Part shown: one piece after another, positions 16,004 to 25,072 of the stretch
Numbering within the stretch: the stretch's first letter is position 1
Layout: every line of letters begins with the position of its first letter
Assembly: GCF_024979255.1 (NCBI RefSeq)
Contig: NZ_JANLCN010000004.1
Coordinates: forward strand, 1 to 64,000
DNA length: 64,000 nt
Origin: Herbiconiux moechotypicola
GTDB taxonomy: Bacteria; Actinomycetota; Actinomycetes; Actinomycetales; Microbacteriaceae
Direction of reading: 5' to 3'
The notes under the pieces: generated by a model
Told to the model about the DNA's origin: nothing
The model's input: the letters and a program-made list of their open reading frames with translations, nothing else
Databases searched by the model: none
Translations under genes and position numbers: made by a program

Positions 16004-16996
16004 ATGAAGAAGACGTTCATCGGGCTGGCGGCGGCGGGGGCCATGCTCCTCACGCTGGCCGGCTGCGCCGGCGGGGGAGACACGACCGCCGGCAGCTCCG
16101 AAGGTCCCAAGCCGGTCGACGAACTCGTCGTCGGGTTCGCCCAGGTCGGCGCCGAGAGCGGCTGGCGCACGGCCAACACCACCGACATCCAGGCCGCGTT
16201 CAAAGACGCCGGCATCGAGCTCAAGTTCTCCGACGCGCAGCAGAAGCAGGAGAACCAGATCAAGGCCATCCGCTCCTACATCCAGCAGGGCGTCGACGTG
16301 ATCGCGTTCTCGCCCGTGGTGGAGACCGGATGGGATGCGGTGCTCAACGAGGCGAAGGCCGCCGGCATCCCGGTGGTGCTCACCGACCGCGCCGTCGACT
16401 CGCAAGACGACTCGCTCTACGTGAGCTTTCTCGGCTCCGACTTCGTCGAAGAGGGCAAGAAGGCGGGCGACTGGGTGGTCGAGGAGTACAAGGACTCCAC
16501 TGACCCCGTGAAGATCATCCAGCTCGAGGGCACCACCGGGGCCGCTCCCGCCATCGACCGCGCCGAGGGCTTCGCCGACGTGATCGCCGCCGACGACAAG
16601 TTCGAGGTGGTCGCCAGCCAGACCGGCGACTTCACCCGGGCCGGCGGCAAGCAGGTCACCGAGGCGCTGCTCAAGTCGAACCCCGACGTCGACCTCATCT
16701 ACGCCCACAACGACGACATGGCGCTCGGCGCCATCGAGGCGATCGAGGCGGCCGGACTCACCCCGGGCGTCGACATCAAGATCGTGAGCGTCGACGCGGT
16801 GAAAGACGGCATGCAGGCCCTCGCCGATGGCAAGATCAACTTCATCGTCGAGTGCTCGCCGCTGCTGGGCAAGCAGCTCGTGCAGATCGTCGAGCAGATC
16901 AACAACGGCGAGACGCCCGAGAAGCGCATCATCACCGAAGAGACCACCTTCGACCAGGAGCAGGCTGTCGCGGCCCTGCCCGACCGGCAGTACTAG
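16004..16996 (+). CDS. ytfQ: Sugar ABC transporter substrate-binding lipoprotein (YtfQ-like)
   Basis: This is the extracellular binding protein of a carbohydrate uptake ABC transporter. It has a lipoprotein signal peptide with lipobox LAGC (Cys21). The mature part follows E. coli YtfQ, the galactofuranose-binding protein, closely: VGFAQVGAESGWR, QQKQENQIKAIRSY, SPVVETGWDAVL, LTDRAVD, then AIDRAEGF and YAHNDDMALGAIEAI. The length of 330 residues is normal. It heads the operon, behind a LacI-type operator. Galactofuranose is the likely ligand by family, although related proteins bind other pentoses and hexoses. Confidence 0.9.
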   Translation: MKKTFIGLAAAGAMLLTLAGCAGGGDTTAGSSEGPKPVDELVVGFAQVGAESGWRTANTTDIQAAFKDAGIELKFSDAQQKQENQIKAIRSYIQQGVDVIAFSPVVETGWDAVLNEAKAAGIPVVLTDRAVDSQDDSLYVSFLGSDFVEEGKKAGDWVVEEYKDSTDPVKIIQLEGTTGAAPAIDRAEGFADVIAADDKFEVVASQTGDFTRAGGKQVTEALLKSNPDVDLIYAHNDDMALGAIEAIEAAGLTPGVDIKIVSVDAVKDGMQALADGKINFIVECSPLLGKQLVQIVEQINNGETPEKRIITEETTFDQEQAVAALPDRQY

Positions 16997-17082
16997 CAGC
17001 AGGGTGACGGATGCGCGGGCGGGCACCGCGCATCCGTCACCGCCGCCGCACCACCAGAAGTCCCTCGAAGAAGAGAGATCAC

Positions 17083-18759
17083 ATGACCGCACCCGTCGTC
17101 GAGATGACCGGCATCTCCATCTCGTTCCCGGGCGTGAAAGCGCTCGACGGCGTCGACTTCCGCATGTTCCCCGGCGAAGTGCACTCGCTCATGGGCGAGA
17201 ACGGGGCGGGCAAGTCGACCATCATCAAGGCGCTCACCGGGGTGTACCCGATCGACAGCGGCTCGATCGTGGTCGACGGCGCCACGGTGTCGTTCAGCGG
17301 GCCGGCCGCGGCCCAGGCGGCGGGCATCGCCACCGTCTATCAAGAGGTGAACCTGCTGCCGAACCTGTCGGTGGCCGAGAACATCCTGCTCGGGCGGGAA
17401 CCGCGCCGGTTCGGATCGATCGACGGCCGGGCCATGCGGCGGCGGGCGAAGCAGCTGCTCGAAGGGCTCAACCTCGACCTCGACCCCGGGTCGCTGCTCG
17501 GCTCGCACTCGCTCGCCGTGCAGCAGCTCGTGGCCATCGCGCGGGCGATCGACATCGACGCCAAGGTGCTCATCCTCGACGAGCCCACCTCGAGCCTCGA
17601 CGCCGACGAGGTGGCCGAACTGTTCCGGGTCATCCGGTCGCTGCGCGACTCGGGGGTGGCCATCCTCTTCGTCTCGCACTTTCTCGACCAGATCTACGAG
17701 ATCACCGACCGGCTCACCGTGCTGCGCAACGGCCGGCTCGTGGGGGAGTACCTCACCGAGGAGCTGCTGCGCATCGACCTCGTGCAGAAGATGATCGGCA
17801 AGGAGCTCACCGCCCTCGACGAGATCGGCCGGCGATCGCACACCGCAGAAGCGGCGGCGGCCGCGGCCGACGACCGGCCCGCGGACTTCGTGCGGGCGGA
17901 GTCGCTCGGGCGCAAGGGAGCCATCGAGCCGTTCGACCTCGTGGTGGGCGAGGGCGAGGTGATCGGGCTGGCGGGGCTGCTCGGCTCAGGGCGCACCGAA
18001 CTGGCGCGCTTGCTCGGCGGCATCGACCGCTCCGACTCGGGGCGGCTCGAGATCACGGGAGCGGGCACGCGGCTGCGCACCCCTCGGCAGGCCATCTCGC
18101 GGCGGATCGCCTACTCGTCGGAAGACCGGCGGGGCGAGGGCATCATCGACGATCTCACCGTGCGCGACAACATCGTGCTCGCCCTGCAGGCCGACCGCGG
18201 CTGGTTCAGGCCCATCCCCAAGAAGCGGCAGGAGGAGCTCGCTCAGAGCTACATCCAGGCCCTCAACATCCGCCCCGCCAACGCCGACGCGCTCGTGCGC
18301 AACCTCTCCGGCGGCAACCAGCAGAAGGTGCTGCTGGCACGCTGGCTGGCCATCGCACCCCGCCTGCTCATCCTCGACGAACCCACGCGCGGCATCGACA
18401 TCGGGGCCAAGGCCGAGATTCAGAAGCTCGTCTACACCCTCGCCGAGAACGGGATGAGCGTGGTGTTCATCTCGGCCGAACTCGAAGAGGTGCTGCGCCT
18501 CTCGCACCGGGTCGCCGTGCTGCGCGACCGGCGGCTGGTGGCCGACATCGAGAACGATGGGCTGACCGTCGACGCGCTGCTCGCGCTCATCGCCGACGGG
18601 TCGGTGGCCGACGAGCAGGCTCCGGATGCGGGGCAGGCCCCGGATGCGACACAGGCTCCGGATGCGGGGCGTCCCGCCGACGCCGGTGTCGGTCGCCCCG
18701 CCGAGAACCCGGGCTCCGCATCCGACCCCACCTTCGAGACCACGGGAGACCGACGATGA
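17083..18759 (+). CDS. ytfR: Sugar ABC transporter ATP-binding protein (two ABC domains)
   Basis: A 558-residue ATPase with two fused ABC domains, as in YtfR, RbsA and MglA. The first domain has Walker A GENGAGKST and Walker B VLILDEPTSSLD; the second starts at about residue 265 with a degenerate Walker A (LLGSGRTEL), as usual for this family, signature LSGGNQQK, and Walker B LLILDEPTRGID. I chose the ATG at 17083, after AAGAGAGATC, and not an earlier frame-open GTG. The C-terminal 45 residues are an Ala/Pro/Asp-rich repeat (QAPDAGQAPDATQAPDAG) not seen in standard homologues. The stop overlaps the permease start by four bases. Confidence 0.94.
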   Translation: MTAPVVEMTGISISFPGVKALDGVDFRMFPGEVHSLMGENGAGKSTIIKALTGVYPIDSGSIVVDGATVSFSGPAAAQAAGIATVYQEVNLLPNLSVAENILLGREPRRFGSIDGRAMRRRAKQLLEGLNLDLDPGSLLGSHSLAVQQLVAIARAIDIDAKVLILDEPTSSLDADEVAELFRVIRSLRDSGVAILFVSHFLDQIYEITDRLTVLRNGRLVGEYLTEELLRIDLVQKMIGKELTALDEIGRRSHTAEAAAAAADDRPADFVRAESLGRKGAIEPFDLVVGEGEVIGLAGLLGSGRTELARLLGGIDRSDSGRLEITGAGTRLRTPRQAISRRIAYSSEDRRGEGIIDDLTVRDNIVLALQADRGWFRPIPKKRQEELAQSYIQALNIRPANADALVRNLSGGNQQKVLLARWLAIAPRLLILDEPTRGIDIGAKAEIQKLVYTLAENGMSVVFISAELEEVLRLSHRVAVLRDRRLVADIENDGLTVDALLALIADGSVADEQAPDAGQAPDATQAPDAGRPADAGVGRPAENPGSASDPTFETTGDRR

Positions 18760-19808
18760 ACGCCCTCCTCCTGCGCACCGTCACGAGCCGGCTGTTCTGG
18801 CCCGTCGTGATGCTGCTCGCCCTCGTGGCGATCAACGTGATCGCCTTTCCCGGCTTCCTCACCATCACGGTGAAGGATGGCCACCTCTTCGGATCGGTGA
18901 TCGACATCCTCCGCAACGGGGCGCCGACGCTCATCATCGCGGTGGGCATGACGCTCGTCATCGCCACGCGGGGCATCGACCTCTCGGTCGGGGCCGTGGC
19001 GGCGATCTCGGGGGCGGTGGCCTGCTCCATCCTGCTCGGCTCCTCCGACCCCGGCTCGTTCGGAACGGTGGCCGTGGCGGTCGCGGTGGCGCTGCTCATC
19101 GCGCTCGTGCTCGGTGTGTGGAACGGGTTCCTGGTGTCGGTGATCGGCATCCAGCCCATCATCGCCACGCTCATCCTCATGACGGCGGGTCGCGGGGTGG
19201 CCATGCTCATCACCGAGGGGCAGATCCTCACCGTCGACAGCGCCCCGTTCAAGGCGCTCGGCTCGGGGTTCTGGTTCGGGTTGCCGGTCGCGGTCGTCAT
19301 CGGCGCCGTCATCTTCGCGCTCGCCGCGCTGCTCACCCGGCGCACGGCGCTCGGCATGCTCATCGAGTCGGTGGGCATCAACCCCGAGGCGAGCCGGCAG
19401 GCCGGAGTGCGAGCTCGCGGTCTCCTCTTCACCGTCTACACCTTCTGCGCACTCTCGGCGGGGATCGCGGGGCTCATCCTCACCGCCAACCAGACCGCGG
19501 CCGACGCCAACAACACCGGGCTGTTCATCGAGCTCGACGCCATCCTCGCGGTGGTGATCGGCGGCACCTCCCTCGCGGGCGGGCGCTATTCGCTCGCCGG
19601 CACCCTCATCGGCGCCCTCGTCATCCAGACGCTCGTCACCACGGTCTACACGGTCGGCATCCCGCCGATCATCACCATGGTGTTCAAGGCGGCCGTCGTC
19701 ACCGCGGTGTGCCTCCTCCAGTCGCCCGCCACCAACGCCGCGTTCGCGCGGCTGCGTCAGCGCATTGCCGCGCGCCACGCCCGAGTCAAGGAAGCAGCAG
19801 CATCGTGA
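18756..19808 (+). CDS. ytfT: Sugar ABC transporter permease (YtfT-like)
   Basis: This 350-residue membrane protein is a BPD_transp_2 permease with about ten hydrophobic segments. Family marks are GMTLVIATRGIDLSVGAV, NGFLVSVIGIQPIIATL and the repeat ALVIGG-like loop AVVIGGTSLAGGRYS that contacts the ATPase. The ATG at 18756 overlaps the ATPase stop (ATGA), and the gene ends in a GTGA overlap with the second permease, so translation is coupled. Together with the next gene it forms the heterodimeric channel seen in ytfT-yjfF operons. Confidence 0.92.
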   Translation: MNALLLRTVTSRLFWPVVMLLALVAINVIAFPGFLTITVKDGHLFGSVIDILRNGAPTLIIAVGMTLVIATRGIDLSVGAVAAISGAVACSILLGSSDPGSFGTVAVAVAVALLIALVLGVWNGFLVSVIGIQPIIATLILMTAGRGVAMLITEGQILTVDSAPFKALGSGFWFGLPVAVVIGAVIFALAALLTRRTALGMLIESVGINPEASRQAGVRARGLLFTVYTFCALSAGIAGLILTANQTAADANNTGLFIELDAILAVVIGGTSLAGGRYSLAGTLIGALVIQTLVTTVYTVGIPPIITMVFKAAVVTAVCLLQSPATNAAFARLRQRIAARHARVKEAAAS

Positions 19809-20884
19809 CGTCGACCCTCGACCGCCCGTCCGCCGGAACCCCCTCGGGGCGCGGGTCTCGCCGCTCAGCGGGCAGCGCCGGCAGCAGCACCCACGGCCGC
19901 AGCCGCAGCCCGTTCGACCGGCTGCGCGACGTGCTCACGAGCCCCAAGTCGGGGCCGGTGCTCGTGACCGCGGTGCTCTTCGTCGCCGTCTTCGTCGCCG
20001 GCGGCATCCGCTACCGGGGATTCTTCTCGGGGCAGGTGTTCCTCAACCTCTTCGTCGACAACTCCTACCTCATCGTGCTCGCGGTGGGCATGACCTTCGT
20101 CATCCTCACCGGCGGTATCGACCTCTCGGTGGGTGCGGTGGTGGCACTGTCCACCATGATCGCGGCCAGCCTGCTGCAGAGCGGATGGTCGCCCGGGGTG
20201 GTCATCCCGCTCATCCTGGTGCTCACGAGCGTGCTCGGGCTGCTCGTGGGGCTCATGATCCACGTGTTCAAGGTGCAGCCGTTCATCGCGACGCTGGCGG
20301 CCATGTTCCTCGCGCGCGGGCTCTGCTACGTCATCTCTAAGGACTCCATCTCCATCACGGAGCCCACCTTCGTGGCGCTCGCCGTCACGCGCATCCCGCT
20401 CGGTGGTGGACTCAGCATCACGCCGAGCGTGGTGATCGCCCTCGTGGTGGTGGCCGTGGCCGTGTGGGTGCTCGGGTTCACCCGGTTCGGCCGCACCGTC
20501 TACGCCATCGGCGGGAGCGAGCAGTCGGGAATGCTGATGGGGCTCCCGGTGGCGCGCACGAAGGTGATCGTCTACGTGGTGAGCGGATTCTGCTCGGGCC
20601 TGGCCGGCGTGCTGTTCTCGTTCTACACGCTCTCGGGCTACCCGCTCACGGCCATCGGCACCGAGCTCGACGCGATCGCCGCGGTGGTCGTCGGCGGAAC
20701 GCTGCTCACCGGCGGCTACGGGTTCGTGCTGGGGTCGGTGCTCGGCGTGCTGGTGCTCGGGGTCATCCAGACCATCATCACCTTCGAGGGCACGCTGTCG
20801 TCGTGGTGGACCAAGATCTTCATCGGTGCGCTGCTGCTGGTGTTCATCATCCTGCAGAAGGTGCTGACGGCGCGCAGGAGGTGA
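19805..20884 (+). CDS. yjfF: Second sugar ABC transporter permease (YjfF-like)
   Basis: This is the second BPD_transp_2 permease, 359 residues, with GMTFVILTGGIDLSVGAVVAL, KVQPFIATLAAMFLARGLCY and AAVVVGGTLLTGGYGFVLGS. The GTG start at 19805 overlaps the ytfT stop. The first 45 residues are a Ser/Arg/Gly-rich cytosolic extension (GRGSRRSAGSAGSSTHGRSR) longer than in E. coli YjfF. The order ytfQ-ytfR-ytfT-yjfF is the same as in enterobacteria, which supports the assignment. Confidence 0.91.
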   Translation: MTSTLDRPSAGTPSGRGSRRSAGSAGSSTHGRSRSPFDRLRDVLTSPKSGPVLVTAVLFVAVFVAGGIRYRGFFSGQVFLNLFVDNSYLIVLAVGMTFVILTGGIDLSVGAVVALSTMIAASLLQSGWSPGVVIPLILVLTSVLGLLVGLMIHVFKVQPFIATLAAMFLARGLCYVISKDSISITEPTFVALAVTRIPLGGGLSITPSVVIALVVVAVAVWVLGFTRFGRTVYAIGGSEQSGMLMGLPVARTKVIVYVVSGFCSGLAGVLFSFYTLSGYPLTAIGTELDAIAAVVVGGTLLTGGYGFVLGSVLGVLVLGVIQTIITFEGTLSSWWTKIFIGALLLVFIILQKVLTARRR

Positions 20885-20954
20885 GGCGGCCAGAGGCCCC
20901 CACCCCCGCGATAATACGTAGACGCGCAGAACCCCGCGCCGATGAGGACCCACG

Positions 20955-21989
20955 GTGACTGAAGACGACAAGGCGAGAGCCGCCACGATCTTCGATGTCG
21001 CGCGCCTGGCGGGAGTGTCGCACCAGACCGTGTCGCGGGTGCTCAACGACCTGCCCAACGTGCGGCCGGCCACCCGGCAGCGGGTCGAGAACGCGATCCG
21101 GCAGTTGCGCTACGTGCCGTCACCGGCCGCCCGGGCGATGGTGACGCGGCGCTCGCGCACCATCGGGCTCATCACCACGGGGTCGGCCGACTTCGGGCCG
21201 TCGTCGACCGCGCTGCACTTCAACGAGACGGCACGGGATGCGCGCTACGCGGTGATCACCGCCGGGCTGCTCGAGGCGGATGCGGTGCACGTGCGCAGCG
21301 CCGCCGAGCTGCTGGTGCGGCAGAACGTCGAGGCGATCGTGCTCATCGCGCAGCAGCGCGCCGCGGTGGAGGGGCTGGCCGGGGTCGATCTCGGGGTGCC
21401 GGTGGTGGCGGTGGCGTCGGAGGATCGCGGGGCGGCGCATCGGGTGTCGCTCGACCAGTACGGGGGTGCGCGGGCGGCCGTCGATCGTCTGGTGGCGCTC
21501 GGGCATCGGGACATCCGGCACATCGCCGGACCGCCCGACTCGATGGACGCGGCCGAACGGATGCGCGGCTGGTTCGGCGGGCTCGCCGCACACGGGCTGG
21601 TGAGCCGCGAGCCGCTCGTGGGGGACTGGACGCCGGCGAGCGGGTACGCCCACGGGGTGCGGCTGGCGGAGGAGCGGGCGGCGACGGCGGTATTCGTGGC
21701 CAACGATCAGATGGCGCTGGGACTCATCCGGGCCTATACCGAGGCCGGGCTCTCGGTGCCGGGCGACGTGAGTGTGGTGGGGTTCGACGACATTCCGGAG
21801 GCGGCGTTCTTCTCGCCGCCGCTCACGACCGTGCGGCAGGACTTCACGGTGCTCGGCAGGGCGGCGATGGAGACGGTGCTCGAGGTGCTGGGGGAGCGGG
21901 CGGCGCCCGCGGATGGCGCGCCGTGGGCCGGGGTGACGCTGGTGGAGCGGGCGAGCACGGCGGCGCCGGCGGTGGTGTACGTGCCCTGA
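20955..21989 (+). CDS. LacI-family transcriptional regulator of the sugar operon
   Basis: A 344-residue LacI/GalR repressor. The N-terminal helix-turn-helix reads IFDVARLAGVSHQTVSRVL with hinge helix region SPAARAM, followed by a periplasmic-binding-protein-like sensor (residues about 65-340) with the FVANDQMALGLIRA and GFDDIPEA motifs. The GTG start lies 70 bp after yjfF. As the operon carries a LacI-type inverted repeat at 15883-15902, this protein is the natural candidate to bind it and to respond to the transported sugar. Confidence 0.93.
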   Translation: MTEDDKARAATIFDVARLAGVSHQTVSRVLNDLPNVRPATRQRVENAIRQLRYVPSPAARAMVTRRSRTIGLITTGSADFGPSSTALHFNETARDARYAVITAGLLEADAVHVRSAAELLVRQNVEAIVLIAQQRAAVEGLAGVDLGVPVVAVASEDRGAAHRVSLDQYGGARAAVDRLVALGHRDIRHIAGPPDSMDAAERMRGWFGGLAAHGLVSREPLVGDWTPASGYAHGVRLAEERAATAVFVANDQMALGLIRAYTEAGLSVPGDVSVVGFDDIPEAAFFSPPLTTVRQDFTVLGRAAMETVLEVLGERAAPADGAPWAGVTLVERASTAAPAVVYVP

Positions 21990-22037
21990 GTTCTGCCAGT
22001 GGTGGACACGGGCGGCGGGCGCTGCCACGCTGAAGCC

Positions 22038-23396
22038 ATGAGCGCAACGATGCCGCGGTACACGGACGACTACCTCCGCACCCTCACCTCGGCCGCGTAC
22101 CTCTGGGCCTGGCCGCTCATCAACATGCACAACCGGCAGTCGGTCATGAGGGCGGTGCCGCATCCGGGGCTCATGGGCGGCATCGTTCCGGTGGCGCCGC
22201 TCGGTTCGCTGTGCATGCTGCACGACTACGTCGAACCGCAGGAGCGCCTCGTCGCGTGCCCGAATCAGGATGTCGCCTACGGCTTCGGCATGGTGGCCGC
22301 GGAGGCCGGACCCTCCGTCATCCAGGTGCCCGACTTCGGGGAGCGGTTCTGGGTGTACCAGGCGGTCGATCAGCGCACCGACTCGTTCGTGCAGCTCGGT
22401 GCGATGTACGGCACCGCGCCCGGCTTCTATCTCCTGGCGCCGACGGGGTGGAGCGGCGAGGTGCCGGAGGGGATAGCCGGGGTGTTCCGCTTCGACACCG
22501 CGGTCGGCGTCGTCATCCCGCGGGTGTTCATGGACGACACCGCCGAAGACCGGGAGGCGATCCAGCCGCTCCTCAACGGCATCAGCATGTATCCCCTCAC
22601 AGAGTTCGACGGCACCGTGAAAACGGTGGTGTGGGCGGACTGCCCGTCTTTCCCCGCTGCGGATGCCACCGGATCAGGAGCCGAGACCAGGTGGGTGGCG
22701 CCCGAGGCCTTCCCCGAGTCGCTCCGGGCGGTGCTCGACGAGGTGCCCGCCCGGGACGGGGAGGCGGCGCTGTACGACTGGTTGTTCACGCTCACGGAGG
22801 CCGCGGCTGCCGACCCGCATGCCCACGACGTGATCGTCGGTGCCGCGACGTCGGCCGACAGCGGCCTGGTGCAGGAGCTGTTCGAGTTCCGCAACATCGG
22901 AACCCCGGCGACCGGCAACTGGTCCACCACGCGAAACGGCGCGCACTTCGGCACCGACTACCTCACGCGCACCGCGATGGCGAAGGCCAACATCTTCGTG
23001 AACAGCGCGAACGAAACCTGCTACTACTACCTCGACGTCGACGCATCCGGTGACCGGCTCGACGGCACGCGCCGATACAGCGTCACGTTCCCGTCGGACG
23101 GGCTGCCGCCGGTGAAGGGGTTCTGGTCGCTCACGCTCTACAACGAGCACCACTTCTTTCACGAGAACGATCTGCACCGCTTCTCTCTCGGCACCAAGAA
23201 CACCACCCTGCAGTTCGCCGACGACGGCGCGCTCACCCTGACCGCCGGCGGTCCCGCACCTGCCGACCCCGCGGAGTCGGCGAACTGGCTCCCCGCGCCG
23301 GAGGGACCGTTCTCGCTCTTCCTCCGCGCGTATTGGCCCACGGAGGCGGTGCTCGAACAGTCGTGGACTCCACCGGATGTCGTGCGCGTGAACTGA
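22038..23396 (+). CDS. DUF1254/DUF1214 domain protein
   Basis: This 452-residue protein has the DUF1254 domain in its N-terminal half (AYLWAWPLINMHNRQ, NQDVAYGFGMVAAEAGPSVIQVPDF, then RFWVYQAVDQRTDSF) and the DUF1214 domain in its C-terminal half (LPPVKGFWSLTLYNEHHFF, LYNEHHFFHENDLHRFSLG). No signal peptide is seen. The ATG at 22038 is preferred over a GTG at 21999, because the family begins there. The biochemical role of this family is not established; homologues occur in many soil bacteria and often near membrane or transport genes. It has its own transcription unit. Confidence 0.85.
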   Translation: MSATMPRYTDDYLRTLTSAAYLWAWPLINMHNRQSVMRAVPHPGLMGGIVPVAPLGSLCMLHDYVEPQERLVACPNQDVAYGFGMVAAEAGPSVIQVPDFGERFWVYQAVDQRTDSFVQLGAMYGTAPGFYLLAPTGWSGEVPEGIAGVFRFDTAVGVVIPRVFMDDTAEDREAIQPLLNGISMYPLTEFDGTVKTVVWADCPSFPAADATGSGAETRWVAPEAFPESLRAVLDEVPARDGEAALYDWLFTLTEAAAADPHAHDVIVGAATSADSGLVQELFEFRNIGTPATGNWSTTRNGAHFGTDYLTRTAMAKANIFVNSANETCYYYLDVDASGDRLDGTRRYSVTFPSDGLPPVKGFWSLTLYNEHHFFHENDLHRFSLGTKNTTLQFADDGALTLTAGGPAPADPAESANWLPAPEGPFSLFLRAYWPTEAVLEQSWTPPDVVRVN

Positions 23397-23499
23397 GCAC
23401 CGGATCCGCCTTCGCACGCAGCGCGGCCGGCCTGTACAAAGGCCCTGGGATGCCGGTAGCTTTCAAGCGGGTTGGTTCGCCGTGGACGGGGGAATGGCA

Positions 23500-24996
23500 A
23501 TGGGGTCAGACAGCAGCGTGGCGACGAACCGGCGCCGGATGCGCGGACGAATCGGAGCGATGATCGGTGCGATCGCGGTGATCGCCGGCACGATGCTCGC
23601 CGGAGGTCTGCCCGCCTCGGCGGCGCCGGGCGACGAGGGCGAGTCCGACTCCGCGCCGTTCGTCAACACCGTGCCGCCTGTCATCAGCCCGGAGGACCCG
23701 GTGTGGGGCATGCCGGGCGCCGACACGCTCACCGCCACACCCGGCACGTGGAACCAGAAGTACGACTCCATCTCCTACCGCTGGTTCGTCACCGACCAGG
23801 ACGGCAACCCCTCCACGCAGTATCCCGACTACGTCTCGACCGACAACCCGTGGAAGACGGGCAACTCCTCCGGCAAGTACGCCGGCCAGTTCTTCGTGGT
23901 GCAGGTGCACGTGTTCCTCAACGACGGCACCTACGGCACGGCGGTGAGCGATCCGGTCTATTTCGCGCCCCAGGGGCTGCAGTCGGGCAAGGTCTCGATC
24001 GACGGCGACGGTGTCGTGGGCTCGAAGCTGAAGGCCAAGTTCGACGACTGGGAGGTTCCGCCGAACGGTGAGGCGTACGACTACGAGTTCTCGTGGGCGG
24101 CGAACGGCGTCCCCATCCCCGAAGCGACCTTCGACACGTGGAAGGTCACTTCCGAGTACGCCGGGCAGAACATCACCGTCACGATGGTCCTCCAGGCCGA
24201 GGGCTACTACGTCACCCCCGTCGTCTCCGACGGGCTGCAGATCGCCGACGTGCAGAACGTGGTCGCGGGCGAGACGGTCGACGCCACCGAACTGCCGGAG
24301 GGAGGCGTGGAGTTCGTGCTCGCCGACCCGGGGGCGCCGGCCTGGCTCGACTTCGGTGCGCCCGACGAATCCGGGGCCGTGACGGTGTCGGCGCCCGTCT
24401 TCATCACGACGCCGGTCGCGGCGGTGTCGATCCCGGCGGGCACGACGATCTCGAGCAGCGACCCTGCGTGGCAGGGGCTCGTCGCCCTTCCCGGGGTCGT
24501 CGACGACGTGGACGTGCCTGTCGAGGCGGGGTCGCGCGCCGACGTCGCGCTCGCGGTCGAACTGGGCGATCCGGATGCGACGCTCACCTTCAGCCGCACG
24601 GTTCGCCTCCTGCTGGTGGGCCAGGCCGGCCAGCTCGCGGGCTTCGTGCCCGGGGGCGGCGACAGCTCGGCGTTCAGCGAGATCGCGCTCGCCTGCGACG
24701 CCGACTCGCGCGAGGCCGCAGACCAGCAGTTCGACGGGGCGGCGCTCGCCTGCTCGATCGACGTCGACAGCGACCTCGTCATCCAGACGCGGCACTTCAC
24801 GACCTTCGTCGCCTACACTGTCACGGCGGCCGCCTCGACGCCCACTCCGACCCCGACACCGACCTCGACGACCGCGGCTTCCACCCTCGCCGCGACCGGA
24901 TCGCCGATTGCGCCGCTCCTGATCGCGGTGGTGCTTCTCGGAACCCTCGGCCTCGCCTCCGTGGCCGTCGCCCGACGTGCAGTGCGGAAGGGCTGA
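23500..24996 (+). CDS. Sortase-anchored cell-surface protein (LAATG signal)
   Basis: A 498-residue exported protein. The N-terminus has an Arg-rich stretch, a hydrophobic core (IGAMIGAIAVIAGTMLAGG) and a likely cleavage after PASA. The C-terminus has a Thr-Pro repeat spacer, the motif LAATG, a hydrophobic helix and a basic tail (RRAVRKG). This is the layout of a sortase substrate of the LAxTG type used by class E sortases of high-GC Gram-positives. Between them are two or three beta-rich Ig-like segments (TPGTWNQKYDSISYRWF and a second one about residue 165-260). I chose the ATG at 23500, six bases after GGGGGA. The ligand or partner is unknown, and no sortase gene is in the window. Confidence 0.85.
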   Translation: MGSDSSVATNRRRMRGRIGAMIGAIAVIAGTMLAGGLPASAAPGDEGESDSAPFVNTVPPVISPEDPVWGMPGADTLTATPGTWNQKYDSISYRWFVTDQDGNPSTQYPDYVSTDNPWKTGNSSGKYAGQFFVVQVHVFLNDGTYGTAVSDPVYFAPQGLQSGKVSIDGDGVVGSKLKAKFDDWEVPPNGEAYDYEFSWAANGVPIPEATFDTWKVTSEYAGQNITVTMVLQAEGYYVTPVVSDGLQIADVQNVVAGETVDATELPEGGVEFVLADPGAPAWLDFGAPDESGAVTVSAPVFITTPVAAVSIPAGTTISSSDPAWQGLVALPGVVDDVDVPVEAGSRADVALAVELGDPDATLTFSRTVRLLLVGQAGQLAGFVPGGGDSSAFSEIALACDADSREAADQQFDGAALACSIDVDSDLVIQTRHFTTFVAYTVTAAASTPTPTPTPTSTTAASTLAATGSPIAPLLIAVVLLGTLGLASVAVARRAVRKG

Positions 24997-25072
24997 AACG
25001 GGGAACTGAACGGGCGTTCCGTGCTCACTGCGGGGGCATGGGGCGGTGCCGGTGCTCGCGGGGCGCACGGCG

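Noticed and set aside
16827-18755. Long upstream extension of the ytfT frame
   Set aside because: The frame happens to be open through ytfR, but the translation is Arg/His-rich nonsense; the true permease starts at 18756 in an ATGA overlap.
15749-20000. Long minus-strand open frames over the ytfQRT genes
   Set aside because: Antisense shadows of high-GC coding sequence, rich in Arg, His and Asp, with no recognisable domain.
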